From positions 1 through 64,000 of the forward strand of contig JAJKFJ010021013.1 in NCBI GenBank assembly GCA_027382625.1: DNA of 64,000 bases, read 5' to 3'. The notes below the pieces were generated by a model, which did not search any database, was not told the DNA's origin, and saw nothing but the letters and a program-made list of their open reading frames with translations. Positions 47,404 to 59,060 of this stretch are shown in pieces (the first letter of the stretch is position 1; each line of letters starts with the position of its first letter). Source of the DNA: Tetmemena sp. SeJ-2015 (lineage: Eukaryota; Ciliophora; Spirotrichea; Sporadotrichida; Oxytrichidae). Made by a program: the position numbers and the translations under genes.

Positions 47404-47829
47404 TTTATTTTAGATTTAATTATTCATTTAATAAAATATATATAATCCTATTCTTTCTATTTATAAATAAAATCATTGCTTTTTATTTTATAACACACTC
47501 TCATCATAAAAATATTAGTGGCAGTATAACCCAGTATTAGACTCAGAGACACAAGTTAATTTTGGTCGCAATCCTCACCATATGCAAAGTTGTAAAACAA
47601 TAAGCAAGTCCACTTTAATCCAAAGCTAAGATTTAGAAAAGCAGAAGTCTTTTAAGATGAGAGCTTTACTTACTTTTAGATAAAACAAGATTGCACAATA
47701 GTGGAGGTTATTTCAGTATTTGTAATGTTTTATTAAATTTTCAATTTTTTTGAGTGTTCTATTCTCAAGAAAACAGTTTATTTTAATATCTTATTAGTTA
47801 TGTCAAAATTATATTTCTCAAATTTATGA
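47404..47829 (+). CDS. Glutamine-rich gene segment A
   Basis: Open from TGA 47401 to TGA 47827-47829. The clear coding core at ~47515-47690 reads VQPSIRLRDTSQFWSQSSPY, AKLQNNKQVHFNPKLRFRKA, EVFQDESFTYFQ. The flanks are AT-codon rich and may be germline-limited. Probably continues in segment B at 47945, on the same strand. Function unknown; Q/N-rich. Confidence 0.5.
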
Positions 47830-47944
47830 TTAATATTCAGAATTGAAAAACTTTGCTATTAAATCTTTATTTAATAAGAATAATTATATAATTTCTAAAC
47901 AAAATCTAATAAAGATTAGTTATTATTATAATTTACTTGATTAA

Positions 47945-48195
47945 AATATTGGAACTGAGTGGAAGGAATTTAATAAATCTGCAATAAGCCAGTTCAATTC
48001 ATCTTAATAGAGCCAAATTTAGAAAAATCAAAAAGACTATGAACAAATTTATAAGCTTACTATTTTATAATAAATTATTAAGTTATTGTACTAATTCACT
48101 CTCTTAATCTGCTGGTTAACTCAGTTTCGCGCAAAACCAATCCCAACTTTACTATCCAGCCTCACTCAGAAGCGAGGACTTGCTTCAAATAATAA
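47945..48195 (+). CDS. Glutamine-rich gene segment B
   Basis: Open frame with IGTEWKEFNKSAISQFNSSQ, QSQIQKNQKDYEQIYKLTIL and, after AT-rich codons, TQFRAKPIPTLLSSLTQKRG. The frame differs from segment A, consistent with an intervening IES or intron. Function unknown. Confidence 0.45.
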
Positions 48196-48659
48196 TAAAT
48201 TATTAATTTAAACACCTATCTTACCATTTTAATAATTAGATAAATTTATTTATGAATAATGAAAATAGTTTACATTGCTTTTTTATATTTTTTGAAATAA
48301 AAATAATATCAAGGGTATTTCATAAAAATAGTAAATAGTTTCAATAAACTAATCTTGTCAGACCTAGTATAAATGTTAGATAGAGAAAAAAATATTAATA
48401 TCTTTTATTATAGGAAAAGAGTTTAATAAATTGCAAACACATGAATTTATTGAAATTACATTTGAATTATATCTTTTATCTTTTTAAAATTTGTGTTAAA
48501 AATTAATTTAAAATATTTGTTAAAAAAATGATTTATGAGATTGAGAATGATAATTTGAGAGGTTAACTTAAATAAATAAATATTCTATTTAAATACATCT
48601 GTGTTTTATTTGTGCTGAGATTTTAAATCCTCCATAATTTCTATATCTTTAATAATTTG

Positions 48660-49150
48660 GCTTTATATATAAATTAGAGAGATATTTTATTAGTGTTTTA
48701 TAATGAGCGAGGTTTTTAAATATTCCCTCCTGTCCTATTAGATAAAGACATACAGTTTATAAAGCTGCAGATCTTTTTGTTGTGACACAGTAATCTCTTA
48801 CCATTTTACTGTTGTTTGCGATAAGATCACTTAAGATAATCACATGAAGTCTTACTCATTGTCACTCACAGCACAGGGAAAAGAGCAAATCCTTCAGTTC
48901 ATACCTTCCTGACTTGGGGGCGTGGTCTGTCTGTCACTAGGGAGCCTTGGTTATCTAGGTGTAATATGAAGCAGTAATGGAACTCATGATTTTCTCATCG
49001 GAGGTAAGTATTTATCAGTAATTCCCTTGTCCTTAGTCCTGTAGTCCTTATCAACTATCTCATCTCCATACCAATTCATCACTGAATGTTCACCATGTCT
49101 CTCTCTTCTCCTCCATTTGTCACGAAGTCCAGCTGATTCTGTTAGGTAGA
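48660..49150 (-). repeat. Composite repeat with R1 core, copy A
   Basis: Collinear with 54000-54510. Shared are CTTTATATATNAATTAG, GAGCTGCAGATC-like, the R1 core (CTGACTTGGGGGCGTGG) and a block starting GAGGTAAGTATTTATCAGTA. Decayed, no ORF. Confidence 0.5.
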
Positions 49151-49974
49151 AACTATTTGAAAAATGATTCTAATATCATAATTTGTCTAAATCAATCCAT
49201 TATCCCATATATTTGTAAGCTATAAAATTAATAAATTACGCTTTATAATTTAATTAATTTCAAACTTATTTAAATATAAAGATTATTAGGTTTCTTGAAT
49301 TAAAATATAAGTTTTATTAAAACTAATAAATTTGGTTAATGATTTAATGCTTTAGCCTTAGTTTTTGGCTTTAATGAATGGTGTTGATCCCTTAATGAGG
49401 CTGGGGGACATTAGAAGGATGAAGTCTTAAGAGCATTTATTTAATAATATTTACATCTATATAAATCTTTCACATTTAAGAAACAAATTTTTAAATATAA
49501 TAAAATATTGATTTATAATATTTCTTATAAATCACTCCCATTTATTTTACCAAGATAGAAATTATATTTGATAGATTTAGTCATCATCTTTTTAATTGAA
49601 TTTATTTATAATTAAATGAATTGTATTGTGTTGATCAAATGAAAGAACAAATAAATTGTAATATTTTTAATAAAATGAAATAATTCTTAACAAAACAACC
49701 GAAGCATTATTAAATATAACTTCAATATAAAGAGAATAGGAATTTATTGAATTATATTATTCTAATACTTTCTGTATTAATATTTAAAATTTCTCATATG
49801 ACCCCTTGTTAAATATGGAATTTCATATTCCCTTCTGGATGATATCAGATGCTTCACAGGTACTATCTCTCCATTTTCGTGTAAGCAGGAATCCAATGCC
49901 TATAGAGGCAAAGGATGAAAGAGTAATCACTTACTGCTCTGAGCTATAGTTAAGAATCTTTGCTATTAAAATCT

Positions 49975-50065
49975 TTATTGACTGAGGGTATGAACTGCCG
50001 GTCACTTGTGTTGTCAAGCTTGATGCTCATTGGACTGGCCATATTGAGAGAACTCTTTGCCTCGA
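49975..50065 (-). repeat. R1 fragment
   Basis: GACTGAGGGTATGAACTGCC then GGTCACTTG and CTCATTGGACTGGCC match the reverse R1 copy at ~12450-12520. Confidence 0.55.
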
Positions 50066-50501
50066 ACCAACTTCATTAGAAAGTTCATAATCCTCTCCAA
50101 ATTATATTTAATAACTTTTTAATCAGTAAAATTAAATAGTAATTCTATATTACATTGTTAATAGCTATATTTTTAAAGCAAAATCGATAGGAAAATTAAA
50201 TGTGTTGCTCATTTAAGTTTATACCAATTAATACTTATTGTTGAGGATTAATTTAAAGCATAATATGCTATTATAATTATTTTGAAATGATAATTATATA
50301 TTAATATATTCATTTATTTTTTAACATCGAAAGTAAGTGTAAAATTTACGTAGAGTGTTCTGAAATAACAAATCATAGGTCATAGCATTTTTATACATTA
50401 AAAGTAATAAAGAATAATCTCCTTATTTAATTGCTTGAAAATAGTAATAATAAATTATGGAAATTATTATCTTCTTAGGCAAATCTGATTTAAAGCTATG
50501 A

Positions 50502-51122
50502 CATTCGAAAAGATCAAATGAGAATCAATGTGAAAGCAATAACATCGATCATTCTCATCTAGTCAAATAGATTTAAAATCCAGTGAGTCAGGTGAGGCAC
50601 CAGCAGGAAATGGAAAGGAAATTTTTAAAGATCTTGATAGCTATCTTTACTATTTCGATAATAATTAATCTTGTTGCTTTTGAGGCTCTCAATAGTTACA
50701 AGCTCCATTTCTTATCCAATATTGATATTAATAAATAACAAAAGTCCTCTCACTGCTACAAGACTTCCTAAAAAATAATGATTTAATCTTTATCAAGATT
50801 GTTTTATAATTTTCATTTTTAAATCCAGCGAACATTGCTAATTGATTTTAAATTTCCTTAATTATAGGAAAAGAAGTCAAAGTAATTGCCCTAGAGTAAA
50901 ATAAGTAAATTTAGAATCCCAAACTAATTTCAATTGCTTGTCTTAGCATAATCACTCGACTCACTCAAGGTATTAGTTTAATCAGTAATATATATCTATT
51001 ATGATGCAAATGACTAACCGAATTCAAAAATAGAAATAACTACATAAACTAATATACTTAGTAGTACAAGCAATTAAAATCAATATTTTAAAGATTAAAT
51101 AAAAAATAACACACTAATATGA
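50502..51122 (+). CDS. 206-codon ORF with one membrane segment
   Basis: Open from TGA 50499 to TGA 51120-51122. Readable parts are SNENQCESNNIDHSHLVKQI, QNPVSQVRHQQEMERKFLKI, then a membrane segment LIAIFTISIIINLVAFEAL (about residues 50-70), then EIQ/K-rich sequence. The region after about residue 100 is AT-rich and uncertain. No ATG near the 5' edge (first Met in QEMERKF). An acceptor-like CTTCTTAG lies at 50471-50478. It is 5' of the ATPase-like region on the same strand and could belong to it or be independent. Confidence 0.45.
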
Positions 51123-51538
51123 CTCAAGATATTAAAACTAACTCTAACATCAATGACTCATATGACTCAATAACCTAATTAATTACAGCAAACAAGACTA
51201 ACTCACTTAAATCTGCAAAATTACTATGAAACTAATAAATCTAAAATATTAATTAGAGATGACTTAACAAGATGATAAAAAAGTAACTCGGCAAGGAAAG
51301 TATCAAAATTTTAAGGAACTTATATTGAACTTGCGATATTAAAATCTGCAAGTAAGCTTAGATGCCCCTGTTACTTCAATTACAAGCGGATATCTCAGCT
51401 CATAGTAATTAGGAAAGTTGAAGTAAAAAAGATTTGCACTTATTCATTAATTTTAGCTTAAAGAGATGCAACGAAATGGAAAACGATTTGCATTTACTCC
51501 AATTTTTGAATTTTTCTTAAATTTCAGAAAATAGGTGA

Positions 51539-53124
51539 TTCATTCTAAACTTGTGGGTGTAAGATAAAGACCTTCTGCAGAATTAAAACTTCATAATTCT
51601 TCTTGTTAAGTATTAACTACTGAAGCTTAGAGACGACATTTTTACACTTCATATCAATAGAGCATGTATCAAAGAACTTATCTTTAATGAAATTGAGTCT
51701 AAGTTTATTTCAAAGAACCCTATAAACTTCTTTTGGCCTAGCCTCTTCAAGACACCCACGAATTGCCCTTAGAAATCTAAAAAATTTAAAGAGATTCTTA
51801 ATGAATTCAATTCAAAAATCTAATCGCTCTCAGACATATCCGCTATTTTCGATAAGCGACTTTAGCATCTGAGAGACTTACTACTCTCTCATAAACAACA
51901 AAGGCGAAAAAAGCTTCCAATCAAGAGATATCTTTTATGGATTTCTAAGAACAAGATATTGATACTTTTATCGAGGGGTTAACAAAACTTGGTGAAGGAA
52001 TCATCAAGCGAATTTCATAGAACTTCTCAACTAAGTCGGATGAATTCTAGAATAGAGAAGAAAACATAATCATATTCAAAGATGACATAAAAGATTTTGA
52101 AATAAGAAAGATAAATAGAATTGAAATAATTAATGCAAAATTATCGGAGAAACTTTAAAATATTTGTGATGATAAAAACTCAGTTAATACCAAGCAACTA
52201 TTTCTGCTATAGTGCTTATTTGCTTAAGCAGTACTATCCAGTGTCATCAATTCTCAGCATCTGGTAAAGCCTGAATTATTAGAATGACAGCTGAGTACTG
52301 GAAGCAGAGAGGAAAGAAAGTCCTCATCTTAGTACTCAATTATATCTTTAAAACTTGAGCTCAACTATGAATACTTTTTCGTAGAATAATTTTAAGTTAA
52401 GATAAAAAAGAACAATTTGCTGATTGAAGAACATTCATAAATTTGTAATAGTTGATGAGTGTGACTAGATACTCACAACTCACTCTTTAAAATTCAATTA
52501 AGGAAAAGTGATTTGAATATGGGACTTTACTCTCAATTAATATTTTTTATTCTGTGTTCTTTGCCAAAGATAAATTTAATGAATCATTAAAAATTGTCTT
52601 GGATAAACTAAAATTATAACCTTCAAAATGAAAAAGAATTTGTTTCGGGATTTAGTAAGACCTTAGAGGAGACATCGAAATCTTCAAAAAGCAATAAGAG
52701 CGAATCGAAGATAATATCCAGAAGAATGGAAGGAATGCAAAGCAAACTCTTATTATTATCTTTTACGAGAAGAACCATCATGATAAATATATAAAAAATA
52801 TTAGTTAGATAGTAGTGCCCGACTCCAAGAGAGAAGTTGCGAATAAAACTTAAATTAAATATTGTAATCACTCTCGTGATTACTGCTCAGCCCTAAAGAA
52901 TGCTATGGTTACAACAACACAAGATTCATATTAGAGGCCAAGGTGATAATATGTTTTCACATAAACTATTAGAGTCAATACTAGTAGATGAGAGGCAGGA
53001 GCTCCAGGAAGAGAAGCATCCTCCAATCAATGTTTATTGCAGTGAGCAGCTACTCGAGGAACAGGATCATAAAAATGAAGAAATTCTCAATATAGTCACT
53101 ATTAAATGTAGAGAAAATACCTGA
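51539..53124 (+). pseudogene. Frame-disrupted ATPase-like gene (SecA/DEAD-like motifs)
   Basis: Long Gln-recoded reading on the plus strand that needs several frame changes. 51539-51910 (frame 2) reads LWVQDKDLLQ ... SDISAIFDKRLQHLRDLLLS. At 51907-51913 (A AAA AAG) it moves to frame 1: FIEGLTKLGEGIIKRISQNF, DIKDFEIRKINRIEIINAKL, LFAQAVLSSVINSQHL. Frame 3 then supplies a SGKA P-loop-like site and IIRMTAEYWKQRGKKVLILV. Frame 2 supplies KFVIVDECDQIL (Walker B-like). Frame 3 supplies EYGTLLSINIFYSVFFAKDK, and frame 1 continues to TGA 53122-53124. The order P-loop, GKKVLI, VDECD is that of SecA/DEAD-like ATPases. It may be a decayed copy, or a germline gene with several tiny IESs; by eye this is not resolved. 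Confidence 0.45.
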
Positions 53125-53129
53125 AGTAG

Positions 53130-53300
53130 TTTACAAAAAGAGATAAGCAAAGATACTTGTCAAGGCATACCAGCTTTCTGTAGAAAATAAGGATGAAATA
53201 ATATCACTCATGTGCTTAGCGAAAAAGATTTTACAAACTTTTTGTGAGGACTTCCTTCCCATCTTTGCTTAGTCATTAAAAGGATACCAAATTATAATTA
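53130..53300 (+). pseudogene. Possible continuation of ATPase-like region
   Basis: The frame carrying KILVKAYQLSVENKDEIISL and MCLAKKILQTFCEDFLPIFA is protein-like and lies immediately downstream. It could be the C-terminal part of the same protein. Confidence 0.35.
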
Positions 53301-53539
53301 GTTCTCATAGAAAAATTTTCAACTTTATTTACTGACACAAATTACGTAAGCTTATATAATTTGTGTTATAATATAAAAATTAAAGTATAAATGAATTTTT
53401 TTATGAAATCATTAAAAATACTAATTGAATAGGAGATGAAAGAAGATAAATGAAAATATAATTAAAAAGCAAAGATTGATTCATAAAAATGAGGCAAATA
53501 AGAAAATATCTTGAATTCTATCACTTCCATAGTATATAA

Positions 53540-53920
53540 TTTAATTAAAATTGTTGATTGATTAAAATAATAAAAGGAGAATTGCGGCTTCGTGTCAATT
53601 GAAATAGCAGATTCACCCCTGATCTGCAGCTTATTCAATAGCTTATAAAAAGTATTATAAGTTTCTTCTTTCATCATCTTAACAGCACCCCTCAGTTACG
53701 AGATATGATATGCACAATCTCATTAATTCAATAAATAAGGTCATGTAATTATTGTGTCGCTTTTAACTCTGTACTGAGCTCTCTCAGACAAAAGTTGCAA
53801 GGATATAAAGTTCTTAAAATTATATGCTGAATCGTATGGTGTAATCATAATTCAAATTATGCACACTCAACTACCTCTGATTTTTCAATTTTAATGATGG
53901 CTGATTATGATTTTAAATTA
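53540..53920 (+). repeat. R4 repeat copy
   Basis: Contains GCAGATTCACCCCTGATCTG, GCACCCCTCAGTTACGAGATATG-type and ACAAAAGTTGCAAGGATATA blocks. Confidence 0.65.
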
Positions 53921-53999
53921 AATAATCCGCTACGAAAAATCTCTGATTAACAAGTGCTGAGATAATTAAACCCATTATAATTGTTTCTTACCTTGCAGA

Positions 54000-54510
54000 T
54001 GTCGCTTTATATATTAATTAGGGAGAAATTTGAATAGTCTTTTATAATACATAAGGTTATTAATTATGTCTACCTACCCTATTTGATCAGGATTTGCTTC
54101 TTATGGAGCTGCAGATCCTTTTTGCGATCCGGTGCTTTCTAGATATGTTGCTGCTGCCAGTACTTAGATCAATTCCTATAGCCGCAAGAGGACTTTGGCG
54201 TTGCCTCTCTCCTGGAATCCCTACCGTTCAAACCCTCCCTGACTGAGGGTTCGAGCTACCACTCAGGAACCTGAGGTACCAAGACTGATTGCCTAGTAGA
54301 AAGGTCTAAGAATGCTTGTTCTCTGGCTCTAGTAGTGGAATTCAGAAGTATTCATAGGAGGTAAGCCTGTATCAGTAATCGCATTGACCTCTAGTTCGGT
54401 AGTCCTGGCTAACATTCGACCTTCCAAGCCATCTTGTCGCTGGATGTCCTCCTGATGTCCGCTAGTTTTCGGCCAGCTGGAGTCCAGCCACATCTCCTAG
54501 GGAATAAGAA
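54000..54510 (-). repeat. Composite repeat with R1 core, copy B
   Basis: Better preserved than copy A at 48660. The R1 core CTACCGTTCAAACCCTCCCT is at ~54220. The distal block GTAAGCCTGTATCAGTAATC continues to about 54510, where TAGTTTTCGGCCAGCTGGAG occurs. Confidence 0.6.
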
Positions 54511-55640
54511 TTTCCTAATTTAATTTCCAATAAATTCTCATCTATAATTAATGTCAAAGCAACTGGATGAAGGATCATCTTATCAAAATTGTAATCAATT
54601 GTTTTTAATGGATATTAATTCTAATTGAGCTCATCAGAATAAAAGTTAAGAAAAATTAAATATTTAAAAATATATTTTGCTTTTAGAAGTTAAATTTCTT
54701 TAATTATGAAGATGCTCACATAGAATAATTTTACTTAAATAGAGATTGAGTACATAGCACGGCTGTTTTTTTTTTATTATAAATAAGATAGTTACATTTC
54801 TAATTTAATTTAAAGGGTTTCCTATTATTTGGCTGTGTCTAGATTATCTTTTAAATTATATTTATTTATCAAGAAGAATTTATTTCTCAAGATTAAATTA
54901 TAAATATTAACAATTTTGTGTCGAAATCTTATTAAAATTATCAAAGAAAGATATAAAAAGTTCTATCAAGGAATTATTTTTAGTTTATGACAGTTAAAAA
55001 TTTAAAGAGACTTATAATCTTTATTCATATGCTTAAAATAAAAAAATTTATCCAAGGTTTTGCTTGCTTTTGGCTACTGCCATATTTGGATGGATTATAA
55101 ATTGCAATATTTAATTTGAATAGCAATCTCTGTATGCATTATATTTATAAACATATCTTCAAACTTACCCTTAAATATAAGATTTGGATTCCCCTTAGAT
55201 TTAATTACTCTCTTAATATTATCAATGCTGTTTTAAAGCAAGTAAAAAAAGAAGTAGCTAATTAATATAAATTATATAAATTTCATTATAAGTATCTAAA
55301 TACAAGAGCAGCGTTATTATTTATAGAATAATATTAAAATTAGAATAATTAATATGAAAAGAGCAAGTACAGGTTTTGGAAAATGAATTCAGAAAAAATC
55401 CAAACTGGTCCAGAGATCACGCTAAGAGACTCGCTATGCAGTTAAATTAATTTACTTTTATTTCATAAAGCATAATATAATTCTTTTTAATGTAGATTCT
55501 AATCTTCATTAGTTAAAATTATACTGATTTATAAATTTTATAATTGGAGATTTAAGATAAAATAAATTAATAAATAAAATAAACAAAATTATAAATTTAT
55601 TTTTTCTAATTAAATCCCTCATAATAGTAAGAATATAATT
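54511..55640. other. AT-rich spacer
   Basis: No gene recognised. Confidence 0.4.
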
Positions 55641-55644
55641 ATAA

Positions 55645-55985
55645 GGTTCATAATATAGCTGAGAATTGAATAAAATGATTTAAGTAAAAAGAGGGAAATT
55701 TAATTAAAATTGGTGATTGATTCAAATAATAAATGGAAAGTTTCAACTGTTGAAATTTGAGATTAATCCCCTGAACTGTAGCTTGTTCGATAGCTTTTAA
55801 AAAATTAAAATGAGTTTCTTCTTTAATCATCGCCATAGCATTTCTCAGCAGCGAGATATGATGTGAAATTCCGATACTTCAATTATCTACCTTGTAGAAA
55901 CTTGCTTCGCTTATATCTCCTTACTGAGCGTTCCAACACAAAAGTTATAAGGATGAATAGTTCTAAGAATTTTATGCAGAATCGA
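55645..55985 (+). repeat. R4 repeat copy with inverse ORF
   Basis: The minus strand keeps MIKEETHFNFLKAIEQATVQ, followed by FQQLKLSIYYLNQSPILIKF. Corresponding but broken frames occur at 53462-53677 (MMKEETYNTFYKLLNK) and 63350-63560. R4 may therefore descend from a coding element read on this strand. Confidence 0.6.
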
Positions 55986-55989
55986 ATGG

Positions 55990-56345
55990 TCAACAACTAC
56001 AACTAGCTCAAGCTCAAAAACTTGAAGGTGATCATAAAGAAGGCAATTTTTCAGAGTAAGAAAGCTATCCATCCAGATCAACAGAGACTCATCTGCGATA
56101 GGAAGCTCATAGAGCTTCAATTGTATGCTTAGATTTGCATACTTTTGAACAATATCCAGAACAGGATCTTCAACAAGAGCAATAAGAACTCTCACCTATT
56201 ACAACATCCAGAAGGAGTCTACCCTAACCCCCAACAGACAACTACTCAAAGAGTAAACACAAAAATTAAAACTAAGCCTAAGGTGGTGTTCTTCATAGTC
56301 TTGACGCTGATCTGGTAGGTGCTGGCTACCCCATTAAATTTAAAA
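55990..56345 (-). repeat. R6 repeat, copy 3, with best-preserved ORF
   Basis: Inserted directly after the R4 word GAATCGAATGGTC. The minus-strand frame holds FWMLQQVRVLIALVEDPVLD, IVQKYANLSIQLKLYELPIA, DESLLIWMDSFLTLKNCLLY. The same peptide pattern is kept at 10031-10440. Not recognised. Confidence 0.6.
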
Positions 56346-56519
56346 ACATAATGCATAAAATTATAAAGAATCTAATATATATATCACTTCTCCCTTGAAC
56401 TCTATCTTCATTAACTTCTGACTATCAACTATTCATACTCACCCTATAAATCCATTTTAATTTAATATATAATATGATTCTATTTTCAATTAAATTCTCA
56501 TCTATAAAAAAAAATATTA

Positions 56520-56860
56520 TAATATCGAACAGTTAAAGTTTGAAGTTTTTACTGATATTATTACTATTCGATTTAGCATGAAATTGTAAGCAACTTTAAT
56601 CCTTGCTACTTCTTCATAGGAGGTGTGTGTAGATAGTTACCTCGGTCATAAGTTTGTGAACATGGTTTTTTATTAGTTCAGAGAAAAAGTCATCAAGAGC
56701 TCTTATCGTAATGGCAGCAGAACACACTCCTACTAAAATTATATGAGCTATCATGCAAGCGCCATATTGGGCTACCTACTTCACTAATTAACGGCCAACA
56801 TTTTACAACTCTTCATTAATTATTTTAATTTAATTCTTATCTTTAAATTTAACTATATTT
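56520..56860 (-). repeat. R4 repeat copy (reverse)
   Basis: CTATTCGATTTAGCATGAAA, TTGTAAGCAACTTTAATCCT and GAGCTATCATGCAAGCGC match the 40440-40830 copy. Confidence 0.5.
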
Positions 56861-56934
56861 ATAATGTTATTTTTAATTTCTTAGAAGAAGGATTGATATA
56901 ACTAAATAATATAATTAAAAAAATCACTAAACAG

Positions 56935-57511
56935 TAAAGATGGCAGAAGACAATAAAGATTCTCTGAAATGATATTTGGCAACAACAATGACTTCCAGAC
57001 CTTAGAAGAACTGGGTGGCACAAAAGGTAGAGAGTTAAATCCTCCATGGAGACTCCCAAACACTCTGAAAGAGAGCCAGTTAATGCAAACTACATCTTCG
57101 AGAAGGGAAGGTAAGATAAAAGCTAAAGTGGAGTTCTCCCCTCGCCTTCTAATGAGAGGCAGTGTTTTTCCTAGCATAGACAAGGATTATTGATATGAGA
57201 TTGAAGCAGATCAAGTAACTTCAGTCGAGTCTCAGTAAAAGATTTCTTTGTCAGTGAGTCTTCTGTATTAGTAAGCCAGATCAAGATATGAGAGGAAACT
57301 GGAAGTCTTCCTTGTTGAGTAGTAAGAACTATATATAATAGAGGTTGAATACTGTTATAAGTTTGACCAAAAGCAATCTAATTCTTTCATAAATATGAAT
57401 AAAGAGTTGACAGTAATTAACTTATTTCAAATAGAAAATATATTTAAATTTTCTAAATTCAAATTTATAATGGAAAAATGGGGATCCAAAAGACTCTCTC
57501 TCCCTACATGA
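56935..57511 (+). CDS. Orphan gene with internal in-frame TGA
   Basis: One frame is protein-like on both sides of TGA 57191-57193. Upstream of it (ATG 56969): MIFGNNNDFQTLEELGGTKG, RELNPPWRLPNTLKESQLMQ, VEFSPRLLMRGSVFPSIDKD. Downstream of it: EIEADQVTSVESQQKISLSV, QQARSRYERKLEVFLVEQQE, YIIEVEYCYKFDQKQ, to TGA 57509-57511. An intron (GTAAGATAAAAGC...CCTAG) that removes most of the block before the TGA is possible. It gives a less convincing frame. Either TGA is read as sense here, or the copy is interrupted. Family not recognised. Confidence 0.5.
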
Positions 57512-57639
57512 AAGTTACATTTTAAAAGTATTAATAACACGTGAACCATTGAGCGGATTATCTTCTTATTAATATTTTTGATGTGTTTAGTACTAAATAT
57601 TTTTATCCATTAAATACATTCTTTATATTATTAAATTAG

Positions 57640-58110
57640 AAATTAAGTGAATATGTGGCAACTAATATTGTAGTTTGCATAGAAGACGCAAGTCACTGAA
57701 GACTCTAACTTTCTAATTTAGTAATGCAAGCTCCAAAATAAATTAAAGGATGAAAGACATGTAGGTTTCTACAATTGACACAGGTAGAGCACTATGCAAG
57801 AGATTCTCCAGACTCAGTGAGAGGGCTCAAGCAAGGATTGACTATTAACAGCTAATAGGTAAGAAGGAGACCAATCATGCCTGCACCTTGTGCGTCTCAA
57901 TTTAACTATATTAAACGATGGAAGATTGCGGCTTTGAACCTCCTGACATCTGATTCTTAGTCAGAACGTCGGAGGGAAGGGCAGGTACAGCTCTAATGCC
58001 ATATGATTTACCTCAGAGACATAAGTCAGAGTTTGGGTACTAAATAGAGTGGATCTTCAAGTACACTCTTTTGCGTAATTGCGGGTTAGCTCGCGACTTC
58101 AAGGTTAAAC
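57640..58110 (-). repeat. R3 repeat, reverse copy
   Basis: Reverse complement of 38315-38790: TGCAAGAGATTCTCCAGACT, CGTCGGAGGGAAGGGCAGGT, ACTAAATAGAGTGGATC. Full length. Confidence 0.65.
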
Positions 58111-58630
58111 CCTATATGCAAAATACTAACAACCTTATAAAAATAGCTCACCTCAGCTAATTAGCATTACATAATTTTTTTTAAGATAAGTGTTTTATAC
58201 TTGAACTAGTCAACTGTAAGTAACTTTTCTTTGGTTTAGAGAGACTATTAAATGATATTCTACTTTTGTTTAGGACACAGAGTAGGTCTAGAGTGAAATG
58301 CTCTTAATTTCCGCTAATTTAACATTAGAAATCCTTTAGATTTAGATGAACTTTAGTTTAAGAGATGACAAGTAAACAAAAAGAAATAAGATTTTAGAAA
58401 CAAATAAATAGTAACAAATTTCTGAGATGTAGTGCAAGGTCCAAGGCCAGAGACATGCTTAATATATTAAGTTACAAATAGAGTTCCAATTAAAAAATGA
58501 GTATATTTATTTTCAACTTAATCGTATTTATCCCATATTTAAATTTTTATTCTCCCTATATTATTCAAATTCTTCTCCTATTTGTTAGATTTATGAAATT
58601 TATAGATATTAAAGAAAAAAAAGTTTGTGC
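58111..58630. other. AT-rich spacer
   Basis: No gene recognised. Confidence 0.4.
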
Positions 58631-58639
58631 AATTTTAAT

Positions 58640-59060
58640 TTTTATTATGGGATGAATACGAATACAGAATCGGAGGTAAGAGATATTTGAGATAAATTAA
58701 TTAGTAGACTTTGATTTAAGACCAGATGTTCAGATGGTTAACGTCTAGATAAGTTTCTTTTTATTCCAAGGTTAGAATCCTACAGATAAAACTTTTTAAA
58801 AAAATTTTTCCTGACATATATTTCTAGCAGCAGTAGCAATAACAACAGTAATAGAAACAGTAGTAATAGTAACAATAATAAGAGAATGTAATGGATGAAA
58901 ACGAGTAAATTTAATTAGCGGAAGAATAGTTTGAAAAGAGGAAAAGTTGGAAAATAAATTAGAGATGTTTCAAAAAGTGAAAATAAAAGCTGATACAGTA
59001 AGGCTCAAAAGTACGCAATTAAAGATCAAGGCAGTTATTAATCTAGAGATGTTTTTAATT
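58640..59060 (+). repeat. R5 SINE-like repeat with tRNA-like boxes, copy 2
   Basis: Starts TGGGATGAATACGAATACAG. Carries TTCAGATGGTTAACGTC (A-box-like) and AAGGTTAGAATCCTACAG (B-box-like, ending in the ATCCTAC of a real T arm) at tRNA spacing. It then has the trinucleotide tract from ~58825 and GGCTCAAAAGTACGCAATTA. Same order as copy 1. Confidence 0.65.
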
